A DNA stretch of 64,000 nucleotides from JALZMG01 sp963739975 (GCA_963739975.1 CAVUCK010000006.1:43752-107751); one strand, 5' to 3'. Shown: positions 55,073 through 64,000, counted from the first letter of the stretch. Notes: generated by a model from the letters alone, not told the origin. Numbers and translations: made by a program.

Positions 55073-56444
55073 TCGGCAGCACCAGCCTCACTCGTGCCCC
55101 GCCCAGCGGTGCGTCGGTGATCTCGATCCGCCCGCCGTGGGCGCGGGCGACGTCGTCGGCCACGGCGAGACCCAGCCCGGCACCGCCCGCGTCGCGTGCC
55201 CGAGCTTCGTCGAGGCGGACGAAGCGGCGCAGTACGTCGGCGCGTCGATCACTCGGGATCCCCGGCCCGTCGTCATCCACCGAGATGCGCACCTCGCCGT
55301 CAGCGGTCGACACCGAGGCGACGACGTGTTCGGTGGCGTGGCGGCTGGCGTTGCCCACGAGGTGGTCGACGGCGCGCCGCAGGGCTCGTTCGTCGCCGAG
55401 CACTTCGTTGTCGGCGACGCCTGGCGCGTCGATGCCCACGGTGACGGGGACCCGCCTCGGGCGGGCGGTCACGTCGCGGACCACATCGGTGAGCGAGACG
55501 ACGCGGCGATCGACGGCCGACTGCTCGTCGGCGCGGGCCAGCAGCAGCAGGTCGTCCACGAGATCCTGCAGCCGCCCCAGCTCGTCCTGCAACACGACGG
55601 CCGTCGCCGGCCAGTCCGGCTCCTTCGAGCGCTGGGCGACGTCGAGCTCGGCGCGCATCACGGCGACGGGCGTGCGCAGCTCGTGCGACGCATCCGACAC
55701 AAGGCGCCGGCTGCTCCTCGTCGCCGCCTCGAGCCGTCCAAGCATGCCGTTCATGGTCCTCGCCAGCTCGGCGATCTCGTCGGACGATCGGGGCTCGGGC
55801 AATCGTTCGTCCAGCGAGCGTGAGGTGATGGAGGCGACCCGGGACGTGACGGCGTGCACCGGTCGGAGGGCTCGGCCCGCCAGCACCCAGGCCAGCGCGG
55901 CGACGAGCGCGACGAGGACCGGCCCGACGACCCAGAGCAGCTGGCGCGTGGTGGCCAACGTGTCGCGCACATCGTCGAGGGGAGATGCCGTCGCCAGCAC
56001 GACGCCGCCGATCGGCAGCGTCGTCACGGTGAACCGGTCCGCCGACCCCGAGATGCCGAGCAGCTGGGCGCTGCGCGCCGGCACCATGGCGCCGTCGCCG
56101 GCAATGACGTCGGCGTAGATGCCCGGCTCGGCGAGGTCCTCGACGCCCGGGCTGTAGGCGACGACACGCTGCGTGCCGGGATACGGCAACGTGAACGCCT
56201 CTCCGGTCGGCGTCGGAGCGATGAGCTCGTCCTGCGGAAGGCCCTCGGCGCGCACGATCGCCGCCTGCGCCTCCAACGTCGCCCGATCCGCCTCGCGGAG
56301 GTCGTCGACGAGCGAGCCCTCGAGCGCCCGGAGCAGCGCCAGCGAGGCGACGAGCAGCGTCGCCGCGAACGCCCCGGCGGCGAGCACGGTGATCCGGAAG
56401 CGCACCGAACCGCGAGCCCGGGCCAGGGCGTCGGTGATCAGCAC
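55065..56444 (-). CDS. Sensor histidine kinase
   Basis: This 459-residue kinase has two transmembrane helices (FRITVLAAGAFAATLLVASLAL near residue 20 and WVVGPVLVALVAALAWVLAG near residue 190) around an outside sensor domain. A HAMP region (ALRPVHAVTSRVASI) and a HisKA box with phospho-His in SDASHELRTPVAVM follow. The ATPase has HLVGNASRHA, DDGPGIPSD and GGAGLGLAV. It overlaps the response regulator gene by 7 bp. GTG start at 56444. It is the partner of the regulator at 56438-57130. Confidence 0.92.
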   Translation of the reverse strand: MLITDALARARGSVRFRITVLAAGAFAATLLVASLALLRALEGSLVDDLREADRATLEAQAAIVRAEGLPQDELIAPTPTGEAFTLPYPGTQRVVAYSPGVEDLAEPGIYADVIAGDGAMVPARSAQLLGISGSADRFTVTTLPIGGVVLATASPLDDVRDTLATTRQLLWVVGPVLVALVAALAWVLAGRALRPVHAVTSRVASITSRSLDERLPEPRSSDEIAELARTMNGMLGRLEAATRSSRRLVSDASHELRTPVAVMRAELDVAQRSKEPDWPATAVVLQDELGRLQDLVDDLLLLARADEQSAVDRRVVSLTDVVRDVTARPRRVPVTVGIDAPGVADNEVLGDERALRRAVDHLVGNASRHATEHVVASVSTADGEVRISVDDDGPGIPSDRRADVLRRFVRLDEARARDAGGAGLGLAVADDVARAHGGRIEITDAPLGGARVRLVLPIR

Positions 56445-57130
56445 GGCACGACGGCTTCGGCATCGTCGACGAGGCGGTACCCGATCGTGCGGACGGTCTG
56501 CAGGCTGCGGCGGCCGAAGGGCCGGTCGATCTTGGACCGCAGGTAGCCGACGTAGACCTCGACGATGTTGTCGTCGCCCTCGAAGTCGAACCCCCACACC
56601 TCGGCCAGTAGCTCCGCCTTGCTGGCGGCGCCGCCGTCGTGGCGGGCGAGCGCGATCAGCAGGTCGAGCTCCCGGGCGGTCAGCACCACCTCGCTCGGAC
56701 CGCGCCAGCAGCGCCGCTTGGGGACGTCGATGCGCAGGTCGCCGACGGCAACCACGCCGTCGGGCGCGTTGGTCGCCCGGCGGATCAGCGCCCGCAGCCG
56801 GGCGACGAGGACGAGGAAGCTGAAGGGCTTGCGGAGGAAGTCGTCGGCGCCGAGCTCGAGGCTCTCCGCTTCGTCGTGCTCGCCCTGCTTGGCCGTGAGC
56901 ATCAGCACCGGGGTCCGATCACCGGATGCGCGCAGCTCGCGGCAGACGACGTAGCCGTTGAGACCGGGCAGCAGCAGGTCGAGGACGATGGCTGCGTACG
57001 CGCCCTCGCGGGCCCGCCAGAGCCCGTCTGGTCCGGTGTGGGCGACGTCGACCTCGAAGCCCTCGGCCCGCAACCCGCGCTCGAGCGCGGCAGCGAGGCG
57101 GACCTCATCCTCCACGACGAGCAGGCGCAC
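56438..57130 (-). CDS. OmpR-family response regulator
   Basis: This 230-residue regulator has a receiver domain (LLVVEDEVRLAAALERGL, with phospho-acceptor Asp51 in AIVLDLLLPG and conserved Lys in FLRKPFS) and a C-terminal winged helix (VVLTARELDLLIALARHDGG, NIVEVYVGYLRSKID, LQTVRTIGYRLV). It precedes its kinase and is divergent from a MacAB-like export operon, which it probably controls. GTG at 57130. Direct repeats CCTCAG-N5-CCTCAG lie in the shared promoter region. Confidence 0.93.
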   Translation of the reverse strand: MRLLVVEDEVRLAAALERGLRAEGFEVDVAHTGPDGLWRAREGAYAAIVLDLLLPGLNGYVVCRELRASGDRTPVLMLTAKQGEHDEAESLELGADDFLRKPFSFLVLVARLRALIRRATNAPDGVVAVGDLRIDVPKRRCWRGPSEVVLTARELDLLIALARHDGGAASKAELLAEVWGFDFEGDDNIVEVYVGYLRSKIDRPFGRRSLQTVRTIGYRLVDDAEAVVPC

Positions 57131-57172
57131 GTCGCAGAGTCTTGTCAGCTCACCGCACCGGTTCGCCGCGGC

Positions 57173-57189
57173 CCTCAGCTCGTCCTCAG
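57173..57189. promoter_or_regulatory. CCTCAG-N5-CCTCAG direct repeat
   Basis: CCTCAG at 57173-57178 and 57184-57189 are 11 bp apart, one helical turn, the usual spacing for OmpR-family dimers. They lie between the response regulator and the divergent export operon. Confidence 0.5.
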
Positions 57190-57234
57190 GTTCTCTCACC
57201 CGTCACTCAGCAGCCGATCGCCATGGTGCCGACC

Positions 57235-57909
57235 ATGCGACACCAGTCCGTCCGATCACCCGTCAGCCCCCTCCGCGCCGTCGGCGCGCTCGCCGTCCTC
57301 GCTCTGTTGGTGACCGCTTGCGGAGGCGGCTCCGGCACCGAGGACGGGACGGCCGACGACGACGTCGCCAGTCTCGACAGCGGCGAGCCGCCGAACGACA
57401 CGACCGTCGGATCGACGGAGAGCTCGGCACCGGTCGATCCGGACGCCGCCTTCCTCGCCTTCACGGAGTGCATGCGTGAGGAGGGCATCGACATGCCCGA
57501 CCCGCAGGTCGCCGGCGAGGACCGCATGGTCATGGCGGCGCCTGCCCAGGACCTCGACATGACGAGCGAGGAGTTCGAGGCGGCGCAGGCGGCGTGCGAG
57601 CCGCTGCTCCAGGAGGCGATGGGCAACTTCGAGGTGGACCCGGAGATGGAGGCCGAGGCGCGCGAGGAGATGCTGGCGTTCGCCGAGTGCATGCGGGAGC
57701 ACGGCATCGACATGCCCGACCCCGAGTTCTCGTCCGACGGCGGTGCGGCGCGGATCGAGGCTCGCGTCGGCGACGAGGGCGGCGAGCAGGGCGGGGGCGG
57801 CGACCTGGCCGATGACCCGTTCGCCGACGAGGAGTTCCAGCAGGCCGCCGAGGAGTGCGGCGGGCCGGGAGGGCCGGGGGTGCGGGTCGGTGGGAGCCAG
57901 GAGCCGTGA
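57235..57909 (+). CDS. Lipoprotein of MacAB-like export operon
   Basis: This protein of about 224 residues has a lipoprotein signal (GALAVLALLVTACGGGSG). Two copies of a Cys-containing motif follow (FTECMREEGIDMPDPQ and FAECMREHGIDMPDPE), each with a later paired cysteine (AACEPLL, AEECGG). The layout suggests two disulfide-linked repeats. The motif occurs in lipoproteins next to export ABC genes in actinobacteria; its role is unknown. Starts are ATG 57223 or 57235. Its stop overlaps the adaptor start (GTGA). Confidence 0.8.
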   Translation: MRHQSVRSPVSPLRAVGALAVLALLVTACGGGSGTEDGTADDDVASLDSGEPPNDTTVGSTESSAPVDPDAAFLAFTECMREEGIDMPDPQVAGEDRMVMAAPAQDLDMTSEEFEAAQAACEPLLQEAMGNFEVDPEMEAEAREEMLAFAECMREHGIDMPDPEFSSDGGAARIEARVGDEGGEQGGGGDLADDPFADEEFQQAAEECGGPGGPGVRVGGSQEP

Positions 57910-58961
57910 GGCGCTGGCTCGCCGGCGGCGCGATGGCCGTGACCCTCGGCGCCGTCGGTCTCGCCGGGTTCGTCGTCGCCGGTGCCACCGCCGACGACGC
58001 CGACAGCGAGGATGACGCGACGACGACGCCGCCGACGACCGAGGTCAGCTCGACGGCGGTGGAGCGTCGAGACCTGAGCCGCACCGAGTCGTTCGACGGC
58101 ACGGTCGGCCACGGGGCCACCACGCCACTGGCGCTGGCCGCCGCTGGCACGCTCACCGCGCTGCCGATCGTCGGCACGGTGCTCACGACGGGCCAGGTGT
58201 TGGCCGAGGTCGACGGCAACCCGGTCGTGGTCATCGAGGGTCCGGTGCCGTTCTGGCGGACCATGGGGCCGGGCGTCAGCGACGGCAAGGACGTCCTCCA
58301 GCTGGAGTACGTGCTGGCCTCGCTCGGTTACGCCGAGCGGTTCGACGTGACCGTCGACGACGCGTGGACGTCGGCGACCACGGACGCCGTCGAGGCGTTC
58401 CAGGCCGAGCATGGACAGACCGACGACGGCTCCGTCGAGCTCGGCGAGCTCGTGGTGATCGCCGGGCCTTCTCGGATCGACCGTGTCGCCGGCGCCCTGG
58501 GCCAACCGGCCGGCGAGGCGGGGATCGAGCTCACCGCACCGACCCGGGTCGTCGACATCGACGTGCCGGTGGAGGACGTGGGGCTCGTGGCAGTCGGCGC
58601 AACGGTCGGCGTCGAGCTCCCCGACGGCGAGGTTCGCCAGGGTGCGGTGGCGTCGATCGGCGCCACCGAGGTCGCCGAGGACGGGTCGGCGACGGTGCCG
58701 GTGGCGATCGTCGTCGACGGGTTCGACGACATCCCGGACGGAACTCCGGTCGAGGTGATCGTCGACATCGTCGCCGCCGAAGGGGCGCTCACCGTGCCGG
58801 TCGAGGCGGTGCTGGCGTTGGCCGAGGGCGGGTACGCGCTGGAGGTCCTGGACGAGTCGGGAACCCGCCGGCTGGTCGCCGTCGAGCTCGGCGTCTTCGC
58901 CGACGGGATGGTGGCGGTCGACGGTGACGTCGCCGAGGGCGACCAGGTCGTGGTGCCATGA
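57906..58961 (+). CDS. Periplasmic adaptor-like protein with peptidoglycan-binding domain
   Basis: This 351-residue protein has an N-terminal anchor helix (MAVTLGAVGLAGFVVAGATA), a HlyD/MacA-like lipoyl and barrel core (FDGTVGHGATTPLALAAAGTL, AVGATVGVELPDGEVRQGAVASI) and an inserted PG_binding_1 domain (LQLEYVLASLGYAERFDV, SATTDAVEAFQAEHG). The insertion could fix the adaptor to the cell wall. It overlaps both operon neighbours by a few bases. GTG start at 57906. Confidence 0.85.
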   Translation: MRRWLAGGAMAVTLGAVGLAGFVVAGATADDADSEDDATTTPPTTEVSSTAVERRDLSRTESFDGTVGHGATTPLALAAAGTLTALPIVGTVLTTGQVLAEVDGNPVVVIEGPVPFWRTMGPGVSDGKDVLQLEYVLASLGYAERFDVTVDDAWTSATTDAVEAFQAEHGQTDDGSVELGELVVIAGPSRIDRVAGALGQPAGEAGIELTAPTRVVDIDVPVEDVGLVAVGATVGVELPDGEVRQGAVASIGATEVAEDGSATVPVAIVVDGFDDIPDGTPVEVIVDIVAAEGALTVPVEAVLALAEGGYALEVLDESGTRRLVAVELGVFADGMVAVDGDVAEGDQVVVP

Positions 58962-59674
58962 GGGATCCGTCCGCTGCCGCTGTCGAAGGCGTGAACGTGC
59001 TCGAGCTGGTCGGCGTGACGAAGGTGTACGGCGGCTCGCCACCGGTCCGAGCGCTCGACGGGGTGGACCTGGCGCTGACCGAGGGCGAGCTGGCCGTCAT
59101 CGTCGGCCCGTCCGGATCCGGGAAGTCGACGCTGATCAACCTGGTCGGCGCGCTGCAGCGACCGACGACGGGCCTCGTCCGCATCGACGGCCACGACGTG
59201 GGGTCGTTGCGCGATGGCCGGCTGACCGCCGTGCGGGGCCAGCGCATCGGGTTCGTGTTCCAGCAGTTCCACCTGCTCGAGCGGCTGACCGCGCTGGACA
59301 ACGTGGCCAACGGGCTGCTCTACGCCGGTGTCCCGAGGCGGCGGCGTCTGGCCCTGGCCGCCGGAGCCCTGGACGCCGTCGGGTTGGCCGAACGGGCGCG
59401 CCACCGGCCGGGCGAGCTGTCGGGTGGCGAGTGCCAGCGCGTGGCGATCGCCCGTGCGCTGGTCGGCGACCCGACGATCATCCTGGCCGATGAGCCGACG
59501 GGCAACCTCGACAGCCGCACCGGCGACGCCATCGTCGAGCTGTTGCTCGCCTTGCATCGCCGGGGCCGGACGATCGTGCTGATCACCCATGACCGAGAGA
59601 TCGCGGCCCGTGCCCCCCGGCGGGTCGCGATCCTCGACGGCCGGATCGTCGACGACATCAGGGTGGCGGTGTGA
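58958..59674 (+). CDS. ABC transporter ATP-binding protein (MacB/LolD type)
   Basis: This 238-residue ATPase has Walker A GPSGSGKST (residues 50-58), a Q-loop FVFQQFHLLERL, the signature LSGGECQRVAIARAL and Walker B IILADEPTGNLDSRTG, as in MacB and LolD. It powers the permease that follows. Its ATG overlaps the adaptor stop (ATGA), and its stop overlaps the permease start (GTGA). Confidence 0.95.
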   Translation: MRDPSAAAVEGVNVLELVGVTKVYGGSPPVRALDGVDLALTEGELAVIVGPSGSGKSTLINLVGALQRPTTGLVRIDGHDVGSLRDGRLTAVRGQRIGFVFQQFHLLERLTALDNVANGLLYAGVPRRRRLALAAGALDAVGLAERARHRPGELSGGECQRVAIARALVGDPTIILADEPTGNLDSRTGDAIVELLLALHRRGRTIVLITHDREIAARAPRRVAILDGRIVDDIRVAV

Positions 59675-60867
59675 GGATGGTGCCGCGCAGCCGCCTGCGC
59701 CCCGCCGACGTGTTGCGGACGGGCACCATCGGCCTGCGGTCACGGCGGACGCGCACGGCCCTGACGGCACTCGGGATCGCCATCGGCATCGCCGCGATGG
59801 TTGCCGTGGTCGGCATCTCGGCGTCGAGTCGCGCCGACCTGATCGCCGAGCTCGATGCGCTCGGCACCGAGCTCCTGCGCGTCGCCCCGGGCCAGTCCGT
59901 GATCGGCGAGTCGACGACCCTGCCCGAGTCGGCGCGGGACACGGCGGCGCGGGTCGGCCCGGTCACGGCGGCGGCAGGGCTGACGGCGACCGGCCAGTCC
60001 GTGCGCCGCACGGACCTGATCGACGACGGCGTCACCGGCGGCATCCTCGTCGCCGCGTCGGACCCGACCATGCTCGACGTGACCGGCGCCAAGCTGGCTG
60101 CTGGGCGCTTCCTCGACGCCGCATCGGCGCAACTCCCGACCGTCGTGCTGGGTTCCGATGCTGCGGCCCGGCTGGGCGTGACGGGCGTCGGTGGCGATGT
60201 CCGCGTGTGGTTGGGCGGCGAGTGGTTCGTCGTGATCGGGATCCTCGAGCCGGCGCCGCTGGCGCCCGAGCTCGACAGTGCGGCGCTGATCGGCTACCCG
60301 GTCGCCGAGGCCCTGTTCGACACGACGACGTCGCCGTCGACCCTGTTCGTGCGCACGGCGCCCGACCGGGTCGAAGCGGTGCGCGAGGTGCTCGCCCGGT
60401 CGATCGACCCCGAGACGCCGAGCGAGGTCGACGTGTCACGACCGTCGGACGCCCTGGCCGCACGCGCCGCGACGGACACCGCACTGCGCAACCTGCTGCT
60501 CGCCCTCGGCGCCGTCGCCCTCGTCGTCGGTGGCGTCGGGATCACCAACGTGATGGTGATCTCCGTGCTCGAACGGCGGGCCGAGATCGGCGTCCGCCGG
60601 GCCCTGGGGGCGCGGCGGATGCACATCGCCGGGCAGTTCCTCGTGGAGTCCGGTGCGCTCGCCTTGCTGGGCGGGGTCGTCGGGGTCGGCCTCGGGGCCG
60701 CCGTCACCGTCCTCTACGCCAGGACGCAGGGCTGGCTCGTCGACGTCCCGGCCGCAGCGCTGGCCGCCGGCACGGGCATCGCCCTCGGCGTCGGCCTGCT
60801 CGCCGGCGTGTCCCCGGCGATCCGCGCCGCCCGCCTCGATCCCGCCGACGCCATCCGCCCTGCGTGA
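59671..60867 (+). CDS. FtsX/MacB-type ABC permease
   Basis: This 398-residue permease has the MacB-like start TGTIGLRSRRTRTALTALGIAIG, a periplasmic domain (SRPSDALAARAATDTALR region before it), and three terminal helices with NLLLALGAVALVVGGVGITNVM, ERRAEIGVRRALGAR and FLVESGALALLGGVVGVGLG. Together with the adaptor and ATPase it forms a MacAB-like exporter, probably of lipids, peptides or antibiotics. GTG start at 59671. Confidence 0.93.
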   Translation: MRMVPRSRLRPADVLRTGTIGLRSRRTRTALTALGIAIGIAAMVAVVGISASSRADLIAELDALGTELLRVAPGQSVIGESTTLPESARDTAARVGPVTAAAGLTATGQSVRRTDLIDDGVTGGILVAASDPTMLDVTGAKLAAGRFLDAASAQLPTVVLGSDAAARLGVTGVGGDVRVWLGGEWFVVIGILEPAPLAPELDSAALIGYPVAEALFDTTTSPSTLFVRTAPDRVEAVREVLARSIDPETPSEVDVSRPSDALAARAATDTALRNLLLALGAVALVVGGVGITNVMVISVLERRAEIGVRRALGARRMHIAGQFLVESGALALLGGVVGVGLGAAVTVLYARTQGWLVDVPAAALAAGTGIALGVGLLAGVSPAIRAARLDPADAIRPA

Positions 60868-60934
60868 CGGGACCGCACCACGTCGATCGACGAGGAGGTC
60901 GACCGGCCGCGGCTGATAGATTCGCCCGAGCGAA

Positions 60935-61011
60935 GGGCGCGTAGCTCAGTTGGTTAGAGCGCCACCATGACACGGTGGAGGTCCCGGGTTCGAGTCCCGT
61001 CGTGCCCACCA
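60935..61011 (+). tRNA. tRNA-Val (GAC), CCA encoded
   Basis: Acceptor stem GGGCGCG/CGTGCCC pairs with one G-T. The D arm is GCTC-AGTTGGTTA-GAGC. The anticodon stem CCACC/GGTGG holds the loop ATGACAC, with anticodon GAC at 60969-60971. The T arm is CCGGG-TTCGAGT-CCCGT, with a C-T mismatch at its base. Discriminator A and CCA end at 61011. Such tRNA 3' ends are common integration sites, and an integrase gene lies 1.5 kb downstream. Confidence 0.93.
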
Positions 61012-61056
61012 GGTAGATAGCCATTTCGAGCTTCCGAGGATCGCTTCGGGAAGCGT

Positions 61057-61080
61057 CAGGGCCTCTAACAGGGCCTCTAA
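61057..61080 (+). repeat. Tandem 12-bp direct repeat after tRNA-Val
   Basis: CAGGGCCTCTAA occurs twice in a row just downstream of the tRNA. It lies at the edge of the inferred integrative element, where arm-type integrase sites are often found. Confidence 0.5.
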
Positions 61081-61211
61081 CTGTTGGCGGGATGCTTCAC
61101 GCTCGTCGAAGACAGCGGCGGCGGCGTGCGCTGCGGCTCGTGGAGAACTCGCTCAGCCATCCGGGCCCGCAGCATGAGCACCGCACGGACGGAGAAGACA
61201 GGCTGACGTTC

Positions 61212-62519
61212 GTGTCCGAGGCGATCTGGGAGCACTGGGGCGGATTCGACGACCCGACCATCACGAAGGCGCTAGCTGAGGCCCTCGAGCGTGCGAACGC
61301 TGAAGGCACGAACGAGGTGGAAGCCTACGAGGCCGTACTCGCAGAGTACGAACAGGGCTTAGACGAGGTCCTCGACAACCTCGGAGAATCCGTCGTGGCT
61401 CGGCTGCGATCGACTGCGCCAAAGATGCTCGCCGGTCATCGCCGGCGGCGCAAAGGTTTCGAGTACCGGCTCGACTGGGTCTGGGGCGAGGCCCTCGATC
61501 TTCTGTACCAGGTCCTCGTGTGCTCTCAGGAGCTTGGCGAATCATTCAACGTCGCGCATCGGCCGGCAGCCGTCGACGACCAAGATCACCGCTTCGAGGC
61601 GCTCGTCTTGGTCCACGCTCGGGCGTGTCTCGTCGTCTCCGAGATTCACGCCCTACTTCGGACCGGACACGCTTACGACGCCCGGGCGCGATGGCGAACG
61701 TTGCACGAGACTATCCGTGGTGGCGTCAGTTCTGGGCGAAGGTGACGGCGCCCTGGCCAACCGCTTCCTGGTGCACGGCGTCGTAGAGCGGTACCAGGAT
61801 GCTCGCCTGCACGAATTGAACCGGGAGCGCACCGGGCGGAACTGCATCCCCTCTGACGAGCTCACCGAGCTCAAGCGCCTGCACGACGTTGCGCTCGACC
61901 AGTACGGGGACAATTTCGCGCACGCATGGATGTGGGCTGCGCCCGTCACGGCACCGGAAAGACCAACCTTCAAACGGCTTGAAGCAGCCGCCAAGCTCGA
62001 TCACCTACGCCCCGATTTTCCGGACGTCGAGCCATCTACTGCATGGCGGCTCCCGCGGTGCCGATCTAATCCGTGTTGAAATTCCACGGCGACGAGACGC
62101 TCATGGCCGGACCGAGCAATGACGGACTCGTGATGCCGGGGCATGGCGCTGCCATCTCGCTCGTCCAGGTCACCTTCGCTCTCATCATGCATGGACGCGA
62201 GTTCGTCTACGGCCCAGAGGTCCTGGCTTCAATGCAAACACTCCTGCGCCTGTGCGATGAGACGGGTGAAGCGTTGGCTCGCTGCCAAGCGAAGCTGGAC
62301 CGCCTCAAGACTGAATACGAACTGGCCGAGGCGGGCGGCGTGTGCGTCAGGATCTCCAACAAGTTTCGCCATATCGGTCGCCGTGCGCGCTGGCGAGCAT
62401 TGAGACGAACGCAGGCAGTACTTCCTGCGGCGCTCGTCCCACGCGGTGGGTCCTCGACCGCTCGAGAGCTGACTCCGTCCAACCCCATTCGCGGGCTCTG
62501 CGAGGAAGCGGTCGGCTGA
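61212..62519 (+). pseudogene. DUF5677 family protein, broken by three frameshifts
   Basis: One protein can be followed across three frames: VVSEIHALLRTGHAYDARAR-WRTLHETIR, then VASVLGEGDGALANRFLVHG..., then FRTSSHLLHGGSRGAD, then GDETLMAGPSNDGLVMPGHG. Each change fits an extra base in a doublet: GG at 61719-61720, CC at 62020-62021, CC at 62084-62085. DUF5677 proteins are common accessory proteins of unknown role, often near mobile elements. The start is GTG 61212 (VSEAIWEHWGG) or ATG 61092. Base composition is lower in GC than the rest of the window. Confidence 0.72.
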
Positions 62520-62530
62520 ATCACGAACCT

Positions 62531-63947
62531 CTAGCTGTGCGTTCCGCGGCGACGATCCATGACGTCGGCCGCCGTCGTCACTTCGTCGGCGACACGATGC
62601 TGGTAGTGCCGTTCGAGCATCCGGGTGCTCCTGTGCCCGAGCTGCGCAGCAACCTGGGTCGGCGTCGCACCGGCGTCGATCATCAGCGACGCCGCCGTGT
62701 GACGACCGGCCTCATACCGGCGTGAGCTGGGGCACGCCGGCGCGGCGGCACACGACACGGAACGCTCGGCGGACGTTGGACGGGTGCATCGGCGTTCCGA
62801 GTTCGCTGGTGAAGACGAGATCGGTCCAGCGTTCGTCGTTCGCCCAGTACGGACCGGCGGTGAGCCGTTCGGCGGCCTGCTGGGCGCGCTGGCGTCGAAG
62901 GGCTATCACTGCAACTTCGCTGGCGGCTCGGACGGGACGTGAGGAACGGGCAACCTTGAGGTCACCGATGCCGAGCGGCATGCCGCCGTCGCCCCGCTTC
63001 ATGGCTCGATGGATGTCCGCCCGACGGCCGTCGAGGTCGAGGTCGCACCACCTAGCATCCGGCTTCCTGGTTGCGCAGCCCGAGCTCGGTGAGCACGACG
63101 AAGTCAGGGACCCATGCGATCGTTTGCCAGCGCTTCGTAGAGCGCGTCAGCCCGTCCCAGGTGAAGGCACGCCTCTCGGCGGCGTCCGGCGCAGCGTGCG
63201 GGATGTGGGCGGCGTGGCGACGTTGCGGGGAACGAGGCCGTGCGCCACCGCCCACCTGAGGATCTGCCGCAGGTCGCCACGGTATTGCTGCAGCGTGGCC
63301 TTGGCCTGCCCCTGTGCTGCTTCCTGCTCGAGCCATCGCTCGACGTGCCCGGTACAAGCAGCTGGTCGATGCGGTGGTGGCCGAGAGCGGGGAGGAGGTG
63401 CTGTTCGAGCCTCCGCCGAAGGCGAGGCAGCGTCGTCTCGCCCTGGTCGACCACCGACTTGGCAAACCACTCTCGACGACCGAGGGGCGAATGTAAGGAA
63501 CGCCTGCCACGTCGACACCGAGGTCGGCCTGCTTCGCAACTCCCAGACGTCGGGACCTCGGTCCTGGTCCTTCCAACGACCTTGCGTTGCCGTCGTCGAC
63601 CGTCGATTCCGCGCCCGAGAGGTAGAGCTTGCCGACCCCATGACCGGCGCGTTCCTGAAAGACGCCTCTCCACGGGCTCACCACGTAGTGGCCGGCTCAC
63701 TGCCTCGTGCTCGCACCAGTTGCAAGGCGACGCAGTGGCGTTGTGCCGTGGTTGGGTCCCTGGCCGACGCTGGCGGCCTCGGCAAAGATCGGCCACGAAC
63801 CGCTCGAGCCGCAACGGGCACAAGACGGCGCGCGCCGACCTTGACGCTTCTGAGGCGGCCGCTGGCGGCCAGTTCGATCGCCGTCGACAGGCTGATGCCG
63901 AGGCGGCGTGCCGCCTCAGGCACGCTGACAAGGAGCTCTGAGCCCAT
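62531..63947 (-). pseudogene. Tyrosine recombinase/integrase with excisionase-type N-terminus, multiple frameshifts
   Basis: Read across frames it begins MGSELLVSVPEAARRLGISL (excisionase-like helix-turn-helix), then RRLVPVA/LERFVADLC. A core-binding domain follows in pieces (LPRLRRRLEQHLLPALGHHR, GHVERWLEQEAAQGQAKATL). The catalytic domain has RWCDLDLDGRRADIHRAMKR, LVFTSELGTPMHPSNVRRAF, GRHTAASLMIDAGATPTQVA and LGHRSTRMLERHYQH. The catalytic H-x-x-R and the late Tyr are present. At least six frame changes are needed, most explained by an extra G or C. It probably integrated at the tRNA-Val. Confidence 0.72.
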
Positions 63948-64000
63948 GCGGTCGCTGGTCTCGGTTCGTGCTGAGATTCCTCCGTCGTGGCCGCCTGGTG

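Noticed and set aside
58958..60867. Complete MacAB-TolC system
   Set aside because: No outer-membrane channel gene is nearby and the organism looks monoderm-type, so only a MacAB-like exporter is claimed.

Overview
The window is a strongly GC-rich, densely packed stretch of an actinobacterial chromosome. The gene set fits a member of the Acidimicrobiia (the Ilumatobacter/Microthrix side of Actinomycetota). It has F420-type enzymes, mycobacteria-like fatty acyl-CoA reductase and HAD/acyltransferase genes, a 6C small RNA, many GTG/TTG starts, and many genes that appear leaderless, with a TANNNT -10 box 6-9 nt before the start codon. The class is an inference from gene content and not a proven placement.

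Layout. 1-6.5 kb: end of an F420-dependent oxidoreductase, an acyl-CoA synthetase, a zinc-ribbon protein, an MFS exporter, and divergent murF/ddl (cell-wall precursor synthesis). 6.5-11.9 kb: a GH1 glycosidase, a subtilase with a coupled small partner, an NTF2-like protein, a SET-domain protein and a methyltransferase. 12.0-19.0 kb: a TetR regulator divergent from a lipid-type operon (fatty acyl-CoA reductase/HAD fusion, zinc alcohol dehydrogenase, LarA-like protein broken by a frameshift, acyltransferase). 19.0-26.0 kb: a LysM lipoprotein and gltD/gltB. 26-31.6 kb: an anchored hypothetical protein, a crotonase, a nitroreductase, and an anchored hydrolase with its TetR. 31.7-35.6 kb: an XRE regulator with a catalytically degenerate ClpP-like protein, a D-aminoacylase, a GntR regulator and a VOC protein.

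35.6-49.4 kb carries central metabolism: acnA (behind a short leader ORF and a 15-bp perfect hairpin), gltA and icd. Among them lie a LysR regulator, a 6C RNA, a HAD-acyltransferase fusion, an epoxide hydrolase, a BtuF-like binding protein, a carboxyltransferase and an acyl-CoA dehydrogenase. 49.4-54.4 kb: small secreted proteins, a frameshifted FtsX-type permease and a DMT transporter. 54.4-60.9 kb: a TetR gene and a two-component system divergent from a MacAB-like export operon (lipoprotein, adaptor, ATPase, permease). At 60.9 kb a tRNA-Val(GAC) is followed by the edge of an integrative element holding a DUF5677 gene and a tyrosine integrase, both broken by several frameshifts.

Two features run through the whole window. 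The first is a set of intergenic palindromes and REP-like repeats sitting just after stop codons, some in several copies. The second is a set of frameshifts, most of which look like a single extra G or C in a short G/C run. That signature suggests sequence error at least as much as real gene decay. The strongest candidates for undescribed biology are the acnA leader/hairpin, the acyl-CoA reductase/LarA-like/acyltransferase operon, the XRE-pseudoClpP pair and the subtilase with a separate prodomain-like partner.
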